From assembly GCA_902826795.1 (NCBI GenBank), contig CADEGD010000046.1:1-35461 (forward strand): DNA of 35,461 nucleotides, read 5' to 3'. The translations under genes and the position numbers were made by a program. Below are positions 25,631-34,453 of this stretch, piece after piece. Positions within the stretch are counted from its first letter, which is position 1; every line of letters begins with the position of its first letter. The DNA is from an uncultured Acidobacteriota bacterium (lineage in GTDB: Bacteria; Acidobacteriota; Blastocatellia; Pyrinomonadales; Pyrinomonadaceae). Below the pieces are notes generated by a model. The model was given only the letters and a program-made list of their open reading frames with translations, made no database searches and had not been told where the DNA came from.

Positions 25631-27117
25631 TTGACACCTCAACTGTTACCGTTCCTCAAGCGAACGAATTTGCCGAGACTTCCGGAGCGGCTCGGAACGG
25701 CTCGGCTTCGGCTCCTAGCCTTAACGTCTTACTTCTTTCTACCTCGTTGTTAGTGGATCGGGTGTTTCGCTATACGGGTGTAGTCGATCGTCTTTTGCGC
25801 GAGGCAAATGTTGAGATCTGGACTGCCTCGCCTGAGAGCCTTGATGAAACAGCTTTTCGATCGAAACGAAACCTCACTGTCCGATCTTTTCCCGATGTTA
25901 GACCTTTTCGCGAGCTCCGACACAATTTCGTGCGCCGTCTGAACGAATATGTTTGGGATTTTCGCTTTCGTCCGCCGAGTCGAATGAGCATGATGCGGCA
26001 TCGCAGAGACGTGCAGGCTTCGTTGCTGATGCTCGGATTAAAATTGCCTGCTCGCCTTCTGGCCGCGCTAAGACTCGAAAGACCTTTCGAAAGCCGTCTG
26101 GAAAGATCATTGACTTCCTACTCCCGCTCCGACGAAGCGTTAGCGCGATTGAAAAGTAGTAAGCCGGACGCCATCGTATTAACTGGCCCTTTCCAGTTCG
26201 AACAGCCTGCCGTTTTCTCTGCTGCAAAAGCGCTGGGAATACAGGTGCTCGCCTATATTCCTTCGTGGGACAACATCTCTACAAAAAACCGAATGGTTTT
26301 CAATTACGACGGCTACATTGTTTGGAATGAGCGTGCGAAGTGCGAACTGAGACAATTCTACCCGCAGACGGCACAACGCCCGGTTTATGTCATCGGAGCA
26401 CCGCAGTTTGACGCGGTACGTCGCGAAGAGTTTCACGTCTCGAGGGAGGAGTTTTGTGCGTCTCAAGGCTTAGATCCGGCTCTTCCCATCATTGTGTATG
26501 CCGTCGGATCACCAAACTTTCTTAAGGAACACCATGGAGCTTTGCATTTAGCGGAGCGAATAGCTTCAGGTGAACTTGGAAACGTTCAACTACTGGTGCG
26601 GCCCCATCCTATTCACGATAACGCGGAGATGAGAGATCTTTTTGCACCCTTTGAGCCGCGTGTCGTGCTGCAGCAATCTCCAAATGCAGGTAAAGGCGTG
26701 GGCGAACGGTCGCAGGATGAAAGTCAAATGCGAGAGTGGATCAATACTTTCAGGCACGCCGACGTGGTAGTAAATCTGTCGTCTACGGTAACCATAGACG
26801 CCGCTATTTTCGACAGGCCCGTCGTGAATCTTGACTTCGATCCGCAGCCGGGACAGCCGGATCAACAACTCATTAAGGAAATAAACCATGAGTGGACTCA
26901 TTTCAAGCCCATTGCCGAATCGGGCGGAGTATATCTCGTAAACGACTTTAATGAAATGGTGGAAGCGATAAAAATCTACCTGGTCAAACCGGAACTGCAC
27001 CGAGAGGAACGACGATGGATGGTTGAACACGTTTGCGGCTACACAGACGGGAAATGCGGCGAGCGCATGGCAGAAGGGATTCTGGATTTTATGGCCGCGA
27101 GGAAGGCGAGAGTCTGA
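25624..27117 (+). CDS. Probable GT-B-fold glycosyltransferase-like protein, SWDN family (copy 1)
   Basis: This 497-residue protein is a paralog of the product of 29687-31171. Shared landmarks are RYTGVVD near the N-terminus, IPSWDNISTKNRM, YDGYIVWNE, VIGAPQFD, a following AVGSPNF, then LLVRPHPIHD and NLSSTVTIDAAIFDRPVVNLDFD. The two-lobed layout, RPHP motif and C-terminal 'SS/S..DA...DKP' stretch resemble CDP-glycerol glycerophosphotransferase-like and epimerase/GT-B proteins of surface polysaccharide loci. No substrate can be named. The start is GTG at 25624 (or TTG 25627); no ATG exists before the conserved region, and the start overlaps the dioxygenase stop, suggesting translational coupling. 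The gene is followed after one base by the second asparagine synthase. Confidence 0.72.
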   Translation: MLIDTSTVTVPQANEFAETSGAARNGSASAPSLNVLLLSTSLLVDRVFRYTGVVDRLLREANVEIWTASPESLDETAFRSKRNLTVRSFPDVRPFRELRHNFVRRLNEYVWDFRFRPPSRMSMMRHRRDVQASLLMLGLKLPARLLAALRLERPFESRLERSLTSYSRSDEALARLKSSKPDAIVLTGPFQFEQPAVFSAAKALGIQVLAYIPSWDNISTKNRMVFNYDGYIVWNERAKCELRQFYPQTAQRPVYVIGAPQFDAVRREEFHVSREEFCASQGLDPALPIIVYAVGSPNFLKEHHGALHLAERIASGELGNVQLLVRPHPIHDNAEMRDLFAPFEPRVVLQQSPNAGKGVGERSQDESQMREWINTFRHADVVVNLSSTVTIDAAIFDRPVVNLDFDPQPGQPDQQLIKEINHEWTHFKPIAESGGVYLVNDFNEMVEAIKIYLVKPELHREERRWMVEHVCGYTDGKCGERMAEGILDFMAARKARV

Positions 27118-27118
27118 T

Positions 27119-28993
27119 ATGTGTGGAATAGCCGGAATGTTTCAGAGGGGCGGCGGGGACGCTTCGCTTGAGACGGCCAAACAGCTTGGGCTTGCGATGA
27201 CTCATCGAGGGCCGGACAATTTCGGCTTCGAGCTGCGCGGGAAAGTTGCCTTCGCTCATAATCGCCTGAGTCTACTTGATCTATCCGAAGCGGCGAATCA
27301 ACCATTTTCGAATAGTCGATACTGCCTTATCTACAACGGTGAGATCTATAACTTTCAAGAGAATCGAACCCGCCTTCAAAACGAGTTCGATGTCGAATTC
27401 AAGACTACCTCGGATACGGAGGTGCTTTTTTATTCCCTGATCCACGAAGGTATAGATAAGTGCCTGAGCACCTCGAAAGGGATGTTTGCCTTCGCCTTTT
27501 ACGATCAAGTCGAAGAAACTCTCTGGCTCGCCCGTGACAGGATGGGGATCAAGCCGCTCTACTATCACGAGTCGAACGGGGCGTTCTATTGGGCCTCAGA
27601 AATAAAGGCGATCGCACGTACGCTTGCACTTCAGCCCGATCCGGTAAGAACACTCTTCGCGGTAAACAACATGGCGGAGAAGTCCGCCGAGTACACGTTG
27701 TTTAGCGATGTTAAGTCCGTTCGGCCCGGCACGTATCTACAGATCAAAAGAAACAGCTTTGCCAAAGAGGTTTCCTATTATGACGTCGTCGACGATTTCG
27801 ACATTGACTATTACAACGAGCTGGATGCTAAGGGCTCCGATGAAATAGTCGATCATTTTGACGGTCTATTTTCCGAGGCAGTTAGAAAGATGTTGGTCAG
27901 CGACGCTCCAGTCGGAGCGTTCGTCAGCGGGGGAATTGACTCAAGCATGATCGCGTCGGTTGCTGCAAAGAAGGACGCGAATATCAAGCTTTTTACGGCG
28001 AATGTCGTCGGGAAGTATTCGGAGTTTAGCGATGTCGAGGCCTTGTCGAAACATATTGCGGGCGAAATTTACGAGTATCGTTTCGAACCGGAGATGATGC
28101 TCCGCGATTGGGCGGAAGTTACTTATCACTACGATTGCCCGATCGTTGTTCATGTCAATGCCCTACCATTTTCTAACGTTGCGAGGCTAGCTCGGGATTC
28201 AAACGTGAAGGCCGTGCTCACAGGCGAGGGAGCCGACGAACTTTTCCTGGGTTATCCCAAGTTGTTGACTCGGCGATACGACGCCATTGCCTCGATGCCA
28301 AAGAACATGATCGAGACGGTCTACAAAATACACCCGAAGCTCCACTCTTATGTTTTTGGCAGCAACGGCCACACGCCAATTTCGTTTATTAACAAACTCG
28401 TTCATGGATTTGAGCTTCAGGAACTCGAGAAGAGAGCCGACGAAAAGCTGAGCGGACTGTCTAAACGAAACCGACGCGAGCAGTTCATGACGATCAAAAT
28501 GCTGCGGGAACATCTCATCACACTGCTTCACAGGAACGATCGAATGGGAATGATGTCGTCAATCGAAGCCCGATTTCCGTTTTTGGACGAAGATATTGTC
28601 CGGTTCGCGATCAATCTCCCTTCAAAGTACAAGATCGGCAGAACGAATCGGTTCTACAATTACAAACACCCATTTCTCGTGGATAAATGGATAGTGCGTA
28701 AGACGGCTGAACGCTATCTGCCCGATCAAATCGTTAGAAAGAAAAAGCAAGGCTTTCCAATGTACGGACACAAATTCCTCTCGATCAAAGAAGGATTCTT
28801 CCGAAACGGTTGGGTCGCCGAAAGCTTGGGCCTATCGAATAGGGTTCAGGACTTTATCCATCAGACAGAGGATCCCTACTTCATTGCCAAACTAGCATCC
28901 GTAGAGATATTCGGCCGAATTTACGCCATGCAGCAAACTACCGAACAGGTAACGAGTCACATAAATCAACATGTACAACTCCGTGCCAACTAA
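27119..28993 (+). CDS. asnB: Asparagine synthase (glutamine-hydrolysing), second copy
   Basis: This 624-residue enzyme has the N-terminal glutaminase (MCGIAGMF with Cys2, THRGPDNFG, NGEIYNF) and the synthetase domain with SGGIDSS and a canonical GEGADE loop (Glu370). Unlike the copy at 20626, the acidic residue expected in that loop is present, so ordinary asparagine formation or a close amidation is chemically plausible. An open frame runs upstream to 27023, but Cys2 fixes the start at ATG 27119, one base after the preceding stop. Its sequence clearly differs from the first copy, so this is not a recent duplication. Its place among glycosyltransferases resembles the AsnB-like enzymes often found in O-antigen and capsule loci. 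Confidence 0.93.
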   Translation: MCGIAGMFQRGGGDASLETAKQLGLAMTHRGPDNFGFELRGKVAFAHNRLSLLDLSEAANQPFSNSRYCLIYNGEIYNFQENRTRLQNEFDVEFKTTSDTEVLFYSLIHEGIDKCLSTSKGMFAFAFYDQVEETLWLARDRMGIKPLYYHESNGAFYWASEIKAIARTLALQPDPVRTLFAVNNMAEKSAEYTLFSDVKSVRPGTYLQIKRNSFAKEVSYYDVVDDFDIDYYNELDAKGSDEIVDHFDGLFSEAVRKMLVSDAPVGAFVSGGIDSSMIASVAAKKDANIKLFTANVVGKYSEFSDVEALSKHIAGEIYEYRFEPEMMLRDWAEVTYHYDCPIVVHVNALPFSNVARLARDSNVKAVLTGEGADELFLGYPKLLTRRYDAIASMPKNMIETVYKIHPKLHSYVFGSNGHTPISFINKLVHGFELQELEKRADEKLSGLSKRNRREQFMTIKMLREHLITLLHRNDRMGMMSSIEARFPFLDEDIVRFAINLPSKYKIGRTNRFYNYKHPFLVDKWIVRKTAERYLPDQIVRKKKQGFPMYGHKFLSIKEGFFRNGWVAESLGLSNRVQDFIHQTEDPYFIAKLASVEIFGRIYAMQQTTEQVTSHINQHVQLRAN

Positions 28994-29681
28994 GCCTGTC
29001 GAGGAAGTAGGAAAATCAGCCGATCCCTCGCCGAAACAGGTGACGTTGCGATTCCTAGAAGAGGACAGTGTTGCGGAGATATCGGCAATTCATCGATCGG
29101 CGTTTCCCGAAAGCGCGTGGACAAAGCTCGGAGGCAGCATAGTTGAAGAATATTATCGGTGGCATTTACTCGGCCCGCATCCGATCGTGCGTGCCACGGG
29201 CGCCTTTGTCGAAGGACGCTGCGCCGGATTTTGCGTCTCTGGAGTTTTTCACGCGAGCACGTCAGGATTTATCTCGAATAATCGCAAACTCCTGATCGCA
29301 CGACTCGCTCTTAGACCTTGGCTTTTGACCGATCCTGTTTTCATCGAGAAGTTAAGGTCAGGGCTGAAAATTCTTAAGCGGTTCAAGGCCAAAAAGCGAA
29401 AGACCGCTTCCAACCCTCCCGAAAAGGCGGTCGACAGTTTTGGGATTCTTGCGATCGCCGTCGATCCGTCCCGTCAAGGCCTCGGTATCGGGCACGTCCT
29501 TATGGCCGATGCCGAAAAAGGCGCGGTCGAAGACAACTTTTCGAAGATGGATCTGACCGTCAATCCGAAAAATCACGGAGCGATTAAGTTTTACGAAAAG
29601 CTCGGCTGGGTGAGGTTCAAACAGAACAAATTGTGGACCGGAACGATGCTGAAGAATATCCAGACCGCACGAGAGCTTTAA
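28971..29681 (+). CDS. GNAT-family N-acetyltransferase
   Basis: This 236-residue protein has a GNAT acyl-CoA-binding motif A (FGILAIAVDPSRQGLGIGHVL, near residues 163-183) followed by NPKNHGAIKFYEKLGW, the usual motif B. The N-terminal part (RFLEEDSVAEISAIHRSAFP) is also GNAT-like; a basic, Lys-rich insert (about 127-150) separates the halves and is longer than normal. In a surface glycan locus the likely substrate is an amino-sugar nucleotide, but an amine on the peptide, such as the beta-amine made by the PKS aminotransferase, is possible. The ATG overlaps the asparagine synthase gene by 23 bases. Confidence 0.85.
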   Translation: MYNSVPTKPVEEVGKSADPSPKQVTLRFLEEDSVAEISAIHRSAFPESAWTKLGGSIVEEYYRWHLLGPHPIVRATGAFVEGRCAGFCVSGVFHASTSGFISNNRKLLIARLALRPWLLTDPVFIEKLRSGLKILKRFKAKKRKTASNPPEKAVDSFGILAIAVDPSRQGLGIGHVLMADAEKGAVEDNFSKMDLTVNPKNHGAIKFYEKLGWVRFKQNKLWTGTMLKNIQTAREL

Positions 29682-29686
29682 CATAG

Positions 29687-31171
29687 ATGGCCTTAGGCTT
29701 TCAGCAAAGAATGGAAAAGACAGGGTTATTAGACAGGTCGCTGCTTGCGGACAAGGCCGACACTGTGACGGCTAAGGGTGGAATTGTCGTTCTGATTCCC
29801 CGCGGCGAAGTTATCCGAAACTTCGTCTACACCGGAGTGCTTGATGAGATCGCGAAGAGCACCGAAGTGACGCTTTTCACCGTCAACACGGAAAGTGAAA
29901 TTGATGAACTTCTCTCGAGCAAGTACGGAGACACTTACCCATTGGTCGAACACGACGAGCGTTGGGCCGTAAGGTTCCAGCGAGAGATGCTCGAGGTGTC
30001 GCACAATCGCTGGCTATGGTCACGAGCTGCACGCGAACGTTCTCGTCTAAGGGATGCGGAAGCGATCACGTTGTCGCAAAGGTGGAAGAGAAGCACTAAG
30101 AAGATTCTCAGCTATCCTTTTGCGAGCCGAGCCGGTCTGAGATTTTTGGAGAAAACCGAGAGGCTTTCCAGCCGCTTGCTGAGCAAAACGAAAGACTACG
30201 AGTTAACCCTAAAGAAACTGAACCCGTCTCTCGTCTTCAACGGCTCTCACGTGCATAGCCGCAATGCGATCCAGGCTGTTCAGGCTGCCCAGTGGCTGGG
30301 CATCCCTACTGCAACGTTTATCTTCAGTTGGGACAACCTTACGTCTCAGGGACGCATTTCGCTGCCGTATGACTACTTTCTTGTCTGGAACGAAGCTTTG
30401 AAGCAGAAGCTTTTAGACATGTATGACTGGATAAAACCGGAGAATGTTTTCGTCACCGGCACGCCACAGTTTGACCTGCACTTTAGGAAAGAAACATACC
30501 TCACGCGAGAAGATTATTGTCGGCAGATCGGCGCCGATCCGGATCGGGACCTTGTCTTGTACACGACCGGAATGCCGAATCATATGCCGGGCGAGCCCGA
30601 GATTGTCGAAGGGATCGCTAATATGCTCTCGGCGTATCCCGGCGAGAAGCGGCCTCAGCTACTCGTGCGAGTGTATGCGAAGGATCTAACAGGCCGGTTT
30701 GACGAATTGCGAAATCGCCGGCGAGATATTATTTTCGCTGACCCGAAATGGGAACGCGGCTGGTTAACGCCAAAGGAAGATGATGCGAGTGCCCTCGTGA
30801 ACGCAATTCGCCACTGCAAACTTGGAATTAACGTAGCATCAACCGTTTCCTTAGAGCTATGCATGTTTGATAAGCCGACGATAAATGTAGGCTACAATCC
30901 GCCGTCGGTTCCGCTCGAAGAGCTATCGTACGCGGACTACTATGAATTCGATCACTATAAACCGGTCGTTGACAGCGGTGCTGTTCAGGTTGCTTGGGAC
31001 GTCAAGGAGATGGATGCCTTAATAAACAAAAGTTTGCTCAATCCGGAGACTCTAAGCTCGCAACGACAAAGCCTAATGAAAAATATGTTTGGATCAACCC
31101 TCGACGGAAGGTCTGGCCAGCGTGTAGCCGATGGCCTAACGACGATCAGCAGGCTGAAGACAAGGCATTAA
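29687..31171 (+). CDS. Probable GT-B-fold glycosyltransferase-like protein, SWDN family (copy 2)
   Basis: This 494-residue protein is a paralog of the 25624-27117 product. Matched landmarks are FVYTGVLD, FIFSWDNLTSQGR, YDYFLVWNE, VTGTPQFD, TTGMPN, LLVRVYAKD and NVASTVSLELCMFDKPTINVGY. The RPHP of copy 1 is RVYA here, so the two are diverged and probably act on different substrates. It has no signal peptide and no obvious membrane segment. Similarity to CDP-glycerol glycerophosphotransferase-like or other GT-B surface-polysaccharide proteins is inferred only from layout. It sits 5 bases after the GNAT gene and 3 bases before a GT2 gene. Confidence 0.72.
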   Translation: MALGFQQRMEKTGLLDRSLLADKADTVTAKGGIVVLIPRGEVIRNFVYTGVLDEIAKSTEVTLFTVNTESEIDELLSSKYGDTYPLVEHDERWAVRFQREMLEVSHNRWLWSRAARERSRLRDAEAITLSQRWKRSTKKILSYPFASRAGLRFLEKTERLSSRLLSKTKDYELTLKKLNPSLVFNGSHVHSRNAIQAVQAAQWLGIPTATFIFSWDNLTSQGRISLPYDYFLVWNEALKQKLLDMYDWIKPENVFVTGTPQFDLHFRKETYLTREDYCRQIGADPDRDLVLYTTGMPNHMPGEPEIVEGIANMLSAYPGEKRPQLLVRVYAKDLTGRFDELRNRRRDIIFADPKWERGWLTPKEDDASALVNAIRHCKLGINVASTVSLELCMFDKPTINVGYNPPSVPLEELSYADYYEFDHYKPVVDSGAVQVAWDVKEMDALINKSLLNPETLSSQRQSLMKNMFGSTLDGRSGQRVADGLTTISRLKTRH

Positions 31172-31174
31172 TAG

Positions 31175-32170
31175 ATGGCAACGCCGATTATTTCCATCGT
31201 CACCCCGACTTACCTTCGCCCGAACGAAGTCATTGGGTTGTTAGAGAACCTCTCGCGGCAATCACTATTGCCCGATGAGATCATCTTGGTTGACGGAGCT
31301 CCGGCAGACGAAGTAGCAACGGAACAATCGGTGAATGAACGGCGTGACGACTTTCCGTTCAGCGTTCGCTATATCCGCTTTGCTGGTGGGACTGCCATTC
31401 AACGGAACCGTGGCATCGAAGAAGCTCGGGGAAAGTTTATAGCCTTCATCGACGATGACGTCAGGCTTGAGCCCAACTTTTTGAAGAACATTCTCGAACA
31501 GATGGAGCGTGAGAACGCGGGTGAAGTGGGCGGGATCGTCGGCTACCGTTCGAATGAGTTTTTCGACGTAAATGAGTCTGAACGATGGCGCTGGTATAAG
31601 CGGTTGCGTCTTTTGAAGACTTACGAGCCCGGTAGATACGATTTTGAGTCGGGCTATCCAATAAATAACAGCATGCAGCCGCCATTTTCCGGTACGCGTC
31701 CGGTAGATTTTATGACAACCGCGTGCGCGGTGTGGAGGCGCGAGGTTCTTGATTCCGGACTTCGTTTCGACCCTTTCTTTCGCGACTATGGCGTTCTCGA
31801 AGATGCCCACTTTTCCTTGCGTGCGGGCCGAAACTGGGAGCTTCTTCAATGCGGGGACGCGATTTGCGAGGAGCTTCGCGCGCCTGGAGGCCGGACGACA
31901 AGGCGCAAGATCGGCTATAAGAGCGTTGCAAACTACTATTACGTCTTCAAAGAAGTTTCAGGCCCGCTGACGCTTCGTCATCAGTATCGATTCTGGCGTT
32001 TCCAACTTTTTGAGCTTTTTCGGATTTCAATGTCGGCCATAAGAAGGCTGAGGTGGGACGATGTTCAGGAGCTGGCTGGACGATTTGAAGCAATTTTCTC
32101 GGTAGCGTTTAGAAAGTGGAGATCAGAGGTTTCACCGGAGCAAAATACTGGCAGCGCTTCATCGCGTTGA
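31175..32170 (+). CDS. Glycosyltransferase family 2
   Basis: This 331-residue GT-A-fold enzyme starts with the GT2 opening ISIVTPTYLRPNEVIGLLENL. ILVDGAP, AIQRNRGIEEARGKFIAFIDDDVRLEP (with the DDD metal/nucleotide-sugar site) and a later GVLEDAHFSLRAG complete the usual motif set. The C-terminal ~80 residues are basic with aromatic residues (YKSVANYYYVFKEVSG) and may associate with the membrane. It should add one sugar to a lipid-linked or other glycan intermediate; donor and acceptor are unknown. Confidence 0.93.
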   Translation: MATPIISIVTPTYLRPNEVIGLLENLSRQSLLPDEIILVDGAPADEVATEQSVNERRDDFPFSVRYIRFAGGTAIQRNRGIEEARGKFIAFIDDDVRLEPNFLKNILEQMERENAGEVGGIVGYRSNEFFDVNESERWRWYKRLRLLKTYEPGRYDFESGYPINNSMQPPFSGTRPVDFMTTACAVWRREVLDSGLRFDPFFRDYGVLEDAHFSLRAGRNWELLQCGDAICEELRAPGGRTTRRKIGYKSVANYYYVFKEVSGPLTLRHQYRFWRFQLFELFRISMSAIRRLRWDDVQELAGRFEAIFSVAFRKWRSEVSPEQNTGSASSR

Positions 32171-32189
32171 GCATTAGGATCCAGTTTCA

Positions 32190-33368
32190 ATGAATCTACT
32201 AGTCGTTTCCCATAAGCTGTGTTGGCCATGTGCCGACTCTCCAACCGGATACTCGACCGACGGAGGCTTTCCGTTTCAGATGGAAGCCATTTCCGAGCTT
32301 TTCGATAATACCGTCTTGCTCGTTCCGAGTAAGTCAACAAACTCGGAAGGGCTTTCTCCTTTGAAAGGGAATCAGATGAAGGTCGTATCACTCACCGAGC
32401 TTGGCGGGAAAGGGTTGCGGCGAAAATTTGCTTTCCCAATATGGCTTCTGAAAAACGGACTTCTCATCTGGCGTGAGGTTAGGAAAGCCGACGCTGTTCA
32501 CGCGCCGATTCCGGGCGATGTCGGGACGATCGGGATGGCGTTCGCGTTGTTGATGCGCAAGCCACTGTTTGTTCGACACTGCGGAAATTGGCTGGTTCAG
32601 CGAACGCTGGCGGAACATATATGGAAGAGGAGCATGGAGTTTTTTGGCGGCGGGCGAAACGTCATGTTTGCGACCGGCGGAGGGGCTGACGAGCCGTCGA
32701 GCAAGGCTCCAAACGTGAAGTGGATATTTTCGACTTCGCTTCGCCGAGGGGATTTGAAAGGTGTTGAACCGAAAAACCTGCCTACTAACGGCGAGATCAA
32801 GTTGGTAATTGCCTGTCGGCAGGAGGAAAAGAAGGGCACCCAGACCGTGATCGAGAGCATGCCGGCGATACTTCAAGCTTTTCCAGATGCAACTCTTTCC
32901 GTCGTTGGCGACGGATCGCTACTTCCCAAGCTGAAGCAGCGCGCAGTTGATCTTGGCATGGAAAGTCGTGTCGTTTTCCACGGAAAGCTTGAGCATTCAA
33001 AAGTTCTAAAGATCTTTCGCGACAGTCATTTGTTCTGTTATCCAACGGAAGCTTCCGAGGGTTTCCCAAAGGTCGTTATAGAGGCTCTCTCTTTTGGAAT
33101 CCCGGTGATCACGACAAAGGTTTCGGTACTTCCTCATCTCATCGAAAACGGCTGCGGTGTGCTGCTTGAATCGCGTAGCCCCGATGCACTTGCGAAAGCA
33201 GTGATAAGCTCCTGCGAGGATCGGGTGATGTATTCCGAAATGTCAAAAGCAGCCCTTCAGGTCTCGAGTCAGTATTGCCTTGAAGATTGGCGAGACTTTA
33301 TTGGCGCGACCCTGCGTAATGCCTGGGGAGTAGCTTCACTATCCGCGGAGGACTCGCCTGTCGGTTGA
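32190..33368 (+). CDS. Glycosyltransferase family 4 (GT-B)
   Basis: This 392-residue enzyme has the N-terminal lobe MNLLVVSHKLCWP with a Gly-rich loop (YSTDGGFPFQ). The donor-binding lobe reads LVIACRQEEKKGTQTVIESM, LSVVGDGSLLPKLK, VVFHGKLEHSKVLKIF and the EX7E-type EASEGFPKVVIEALSFGIPVI. ATG 32190 has AGGA at 32176-32179. It lies 19 bases after the GT2 stop. Its role is sugar transfer during assembly of the glycan; specificity cannot be read from sequence. Confidence 0.93.
   Translation: MNLLVVSHKLCWPCADSPTGYSTDGGFPFQMEAISELFDNTVLLVPSKSTNSEGLSPLKGNQMKVVSLTELGGKGLRRKFAFPIWLLKNGLLIWREVRKADAVHAPIPGDVGTIGMAFALLMRKPLFVRHCGNWLVQRTLAEHIWKRSMEFFGGGRNVMFATGGGADEPSSKAPNVKWIFSTSLRRGDLKGVEPKNLPTNGEIKLVIACRQEEKKGTQTVIESMPAILQAFPDATLSVVGDGSLLPKLKQRAVDLGMESRVVFHGKLEHSKVLKIFRDSHLFCYPTEASEGFPKVVIEALSFGIPVITTKVSVLPHLIENGCGVLLESRSPDALAKAVISSCEDRVMYSEMSKAALQVSSQYCLEDWRDFIGATLRNAWGVASLSAEDSPVG
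33347..33352 (+). promoter_or_regulatory. Strong Shine-Dalgarno before a probable CTG start
   Basis: GGAGGA lies six bases before CTG 33358. It sits inside the end of the preceding glycosyltransferase gene and is one of the best ribosome binding sites in the window, although no ATG, GTG or TTG in the correct frame lies at the right distance. Confidence 0.45.
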
Positions 33369-34440
33369 CTCTTCTTCATTCCGCGTCGCCTTTGTTGCCG
33401 GTACGTTGGGCCGGGGCGGTGCCGAAAGGCAGTTAATATACATGCTCAGGGCGTTGCGGAACGAAGGCATCATGCCCCGAGTTTTGTGTCTGACGAGCGG
33501 CGAGGTCTTTGAGCAAGAAATATTGGACCTGGGTATTCAGGTTGATTATGTTGGCTCTAGCAAGAACCAGTTTGCGAGATTGAAGGACATCATCTTTAAC
33601 CTTCGCCGCAAACCCGTCGACGCCATCCAAAGTGTACATTTCTACACAAACATCTATGCTGGCCTAGCGGGGAAGGCGCTGGGCGTATCAAGTTTCGGGG
33701 CGATCAGAAGCGACCTAATCAACGAGCTGTCATCCAATCCGGTTTTTGGCCGATGGCATCTGAAACTGCCGAGACGGCTAATAGTTAATTCCCAGCTGGC
33801 GATAGATAGAGCCGCGGCAAGAGGTATCGATCGATCAAAGCTTCACCTTCTAAGAAACGCCGTAATAGATGACGCGGAGGCTTTCACATCGCGATCAAAT
33901 AGCCGTATCACTATGCTATTCGCCGGCCGGCTTGTATCGCAGAAGCGTCCGGAAAGATTTATCGCTCTGGCGGCAGAATTGAAAGTCCTGTACCCAGGAA
34001 AAGAATTGAACTTCTTAATTGCCGGAGACGGTCCGCTCCGAGACTCGCTGGAGAAACTCGCTGAGGAAAGGGGAATGACGAGCGGCGAAATTCACTTTCT
34101 TGGTGAGCAGGAAAATATGTCTGATCTGTACAAAGAAGCTGACATCCTTGTGCTCACGTCTGAAAATGAAGGGACACCGAATGTGATCCTAGAGGCGATG
34201 GCTAATGGTATGGCGGTAGTTGCAACAAAGGTAGGAGGAGTTCCCGAGATACTTAATAGCGACTGCGGGATCGTCGTCGATCCAAACCATTTCCCTGAGC
34301 TTGTTCAAGCGGTTTCCTCGTTGATCGGCGACAGAGAAAAAAGAGTGCGAATGGGCAGCAGAGGACGCGAATTTGTCCGAAGAAATCACTCTATTGGTTA
34401 TCTACAGAAACAGTTGCTAACGATCTACAACGGGGGATAG
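33358..34440 (+). CDS. Glycosyltransferase family 4, probable non-standard (CTG) start
   Basis: This is a GT-B enzyme. FRVAFVAGTLGRGGAERQLI is the standard first strand and loop of GT4 proteins; later MLFAGRLVSQKRPERFI, LIAGDGPLRDSLE, IHFLGEQENMSDLY and the EX7E stretch SENEGTPNVILEAMANGMAVVATKVGGVPEI are canonical. The first in-frame common start, TTG 33406, would delete the first beta strand. The frame is open back to the stop at 33331-33333 and contains no ATG, GTG or TTG before 33406. CTG 33358 lies six bases after GGAGGA and gives a sensible 360-residue protein (M-SVDSSSFRVAF...), overlapping the upstream stop by 11 bases. A sequence error near the start is the other explanation; TTG 33406 is the conservative fallback. 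Confidence 0.88.
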   Translation: MSVDSSSFRVAFVAGTLGRGGAERQLIYMLRALRNEGIMPRVLCLTSGEVFEQEILDLGIQVDYVGSSKNQFARLKDIIFNLRRKPVDAIQSVHFYTNIYAGLAGKALGVSSFGAIRSDLINELSSNPVFGRWHLKLPRRLIVNSQLAIDRAAARGIDRSKLHLLRNAVIDDAEAFTSRSNSRITMLFAGRLVSQKRPERFIALAAELKVLYPGKELNFLIAGDGPLRDSLEKLAEERGMTSGEIHFLGEQENMSDLYKEADILVLTSENEGTPNVILEAMANGMAVVATKVGGVPEILNSDCGIVVDPNHFPELVQAVSSLIGDREKRVRMGSRGREFVRRNHSIGYLQKQLLTIYNGG

Positions 34441-34453
34441 ACAACAGGCTCAA

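Noticed and set aside
27023..27118. Extended N-terminus for the second asparagine synthase
   Set aside because: Class II glutaminases need Cys as residue 2; the ATG at 27119 gives Met-Cys-Gly-Ile and sits just after the previous stop.
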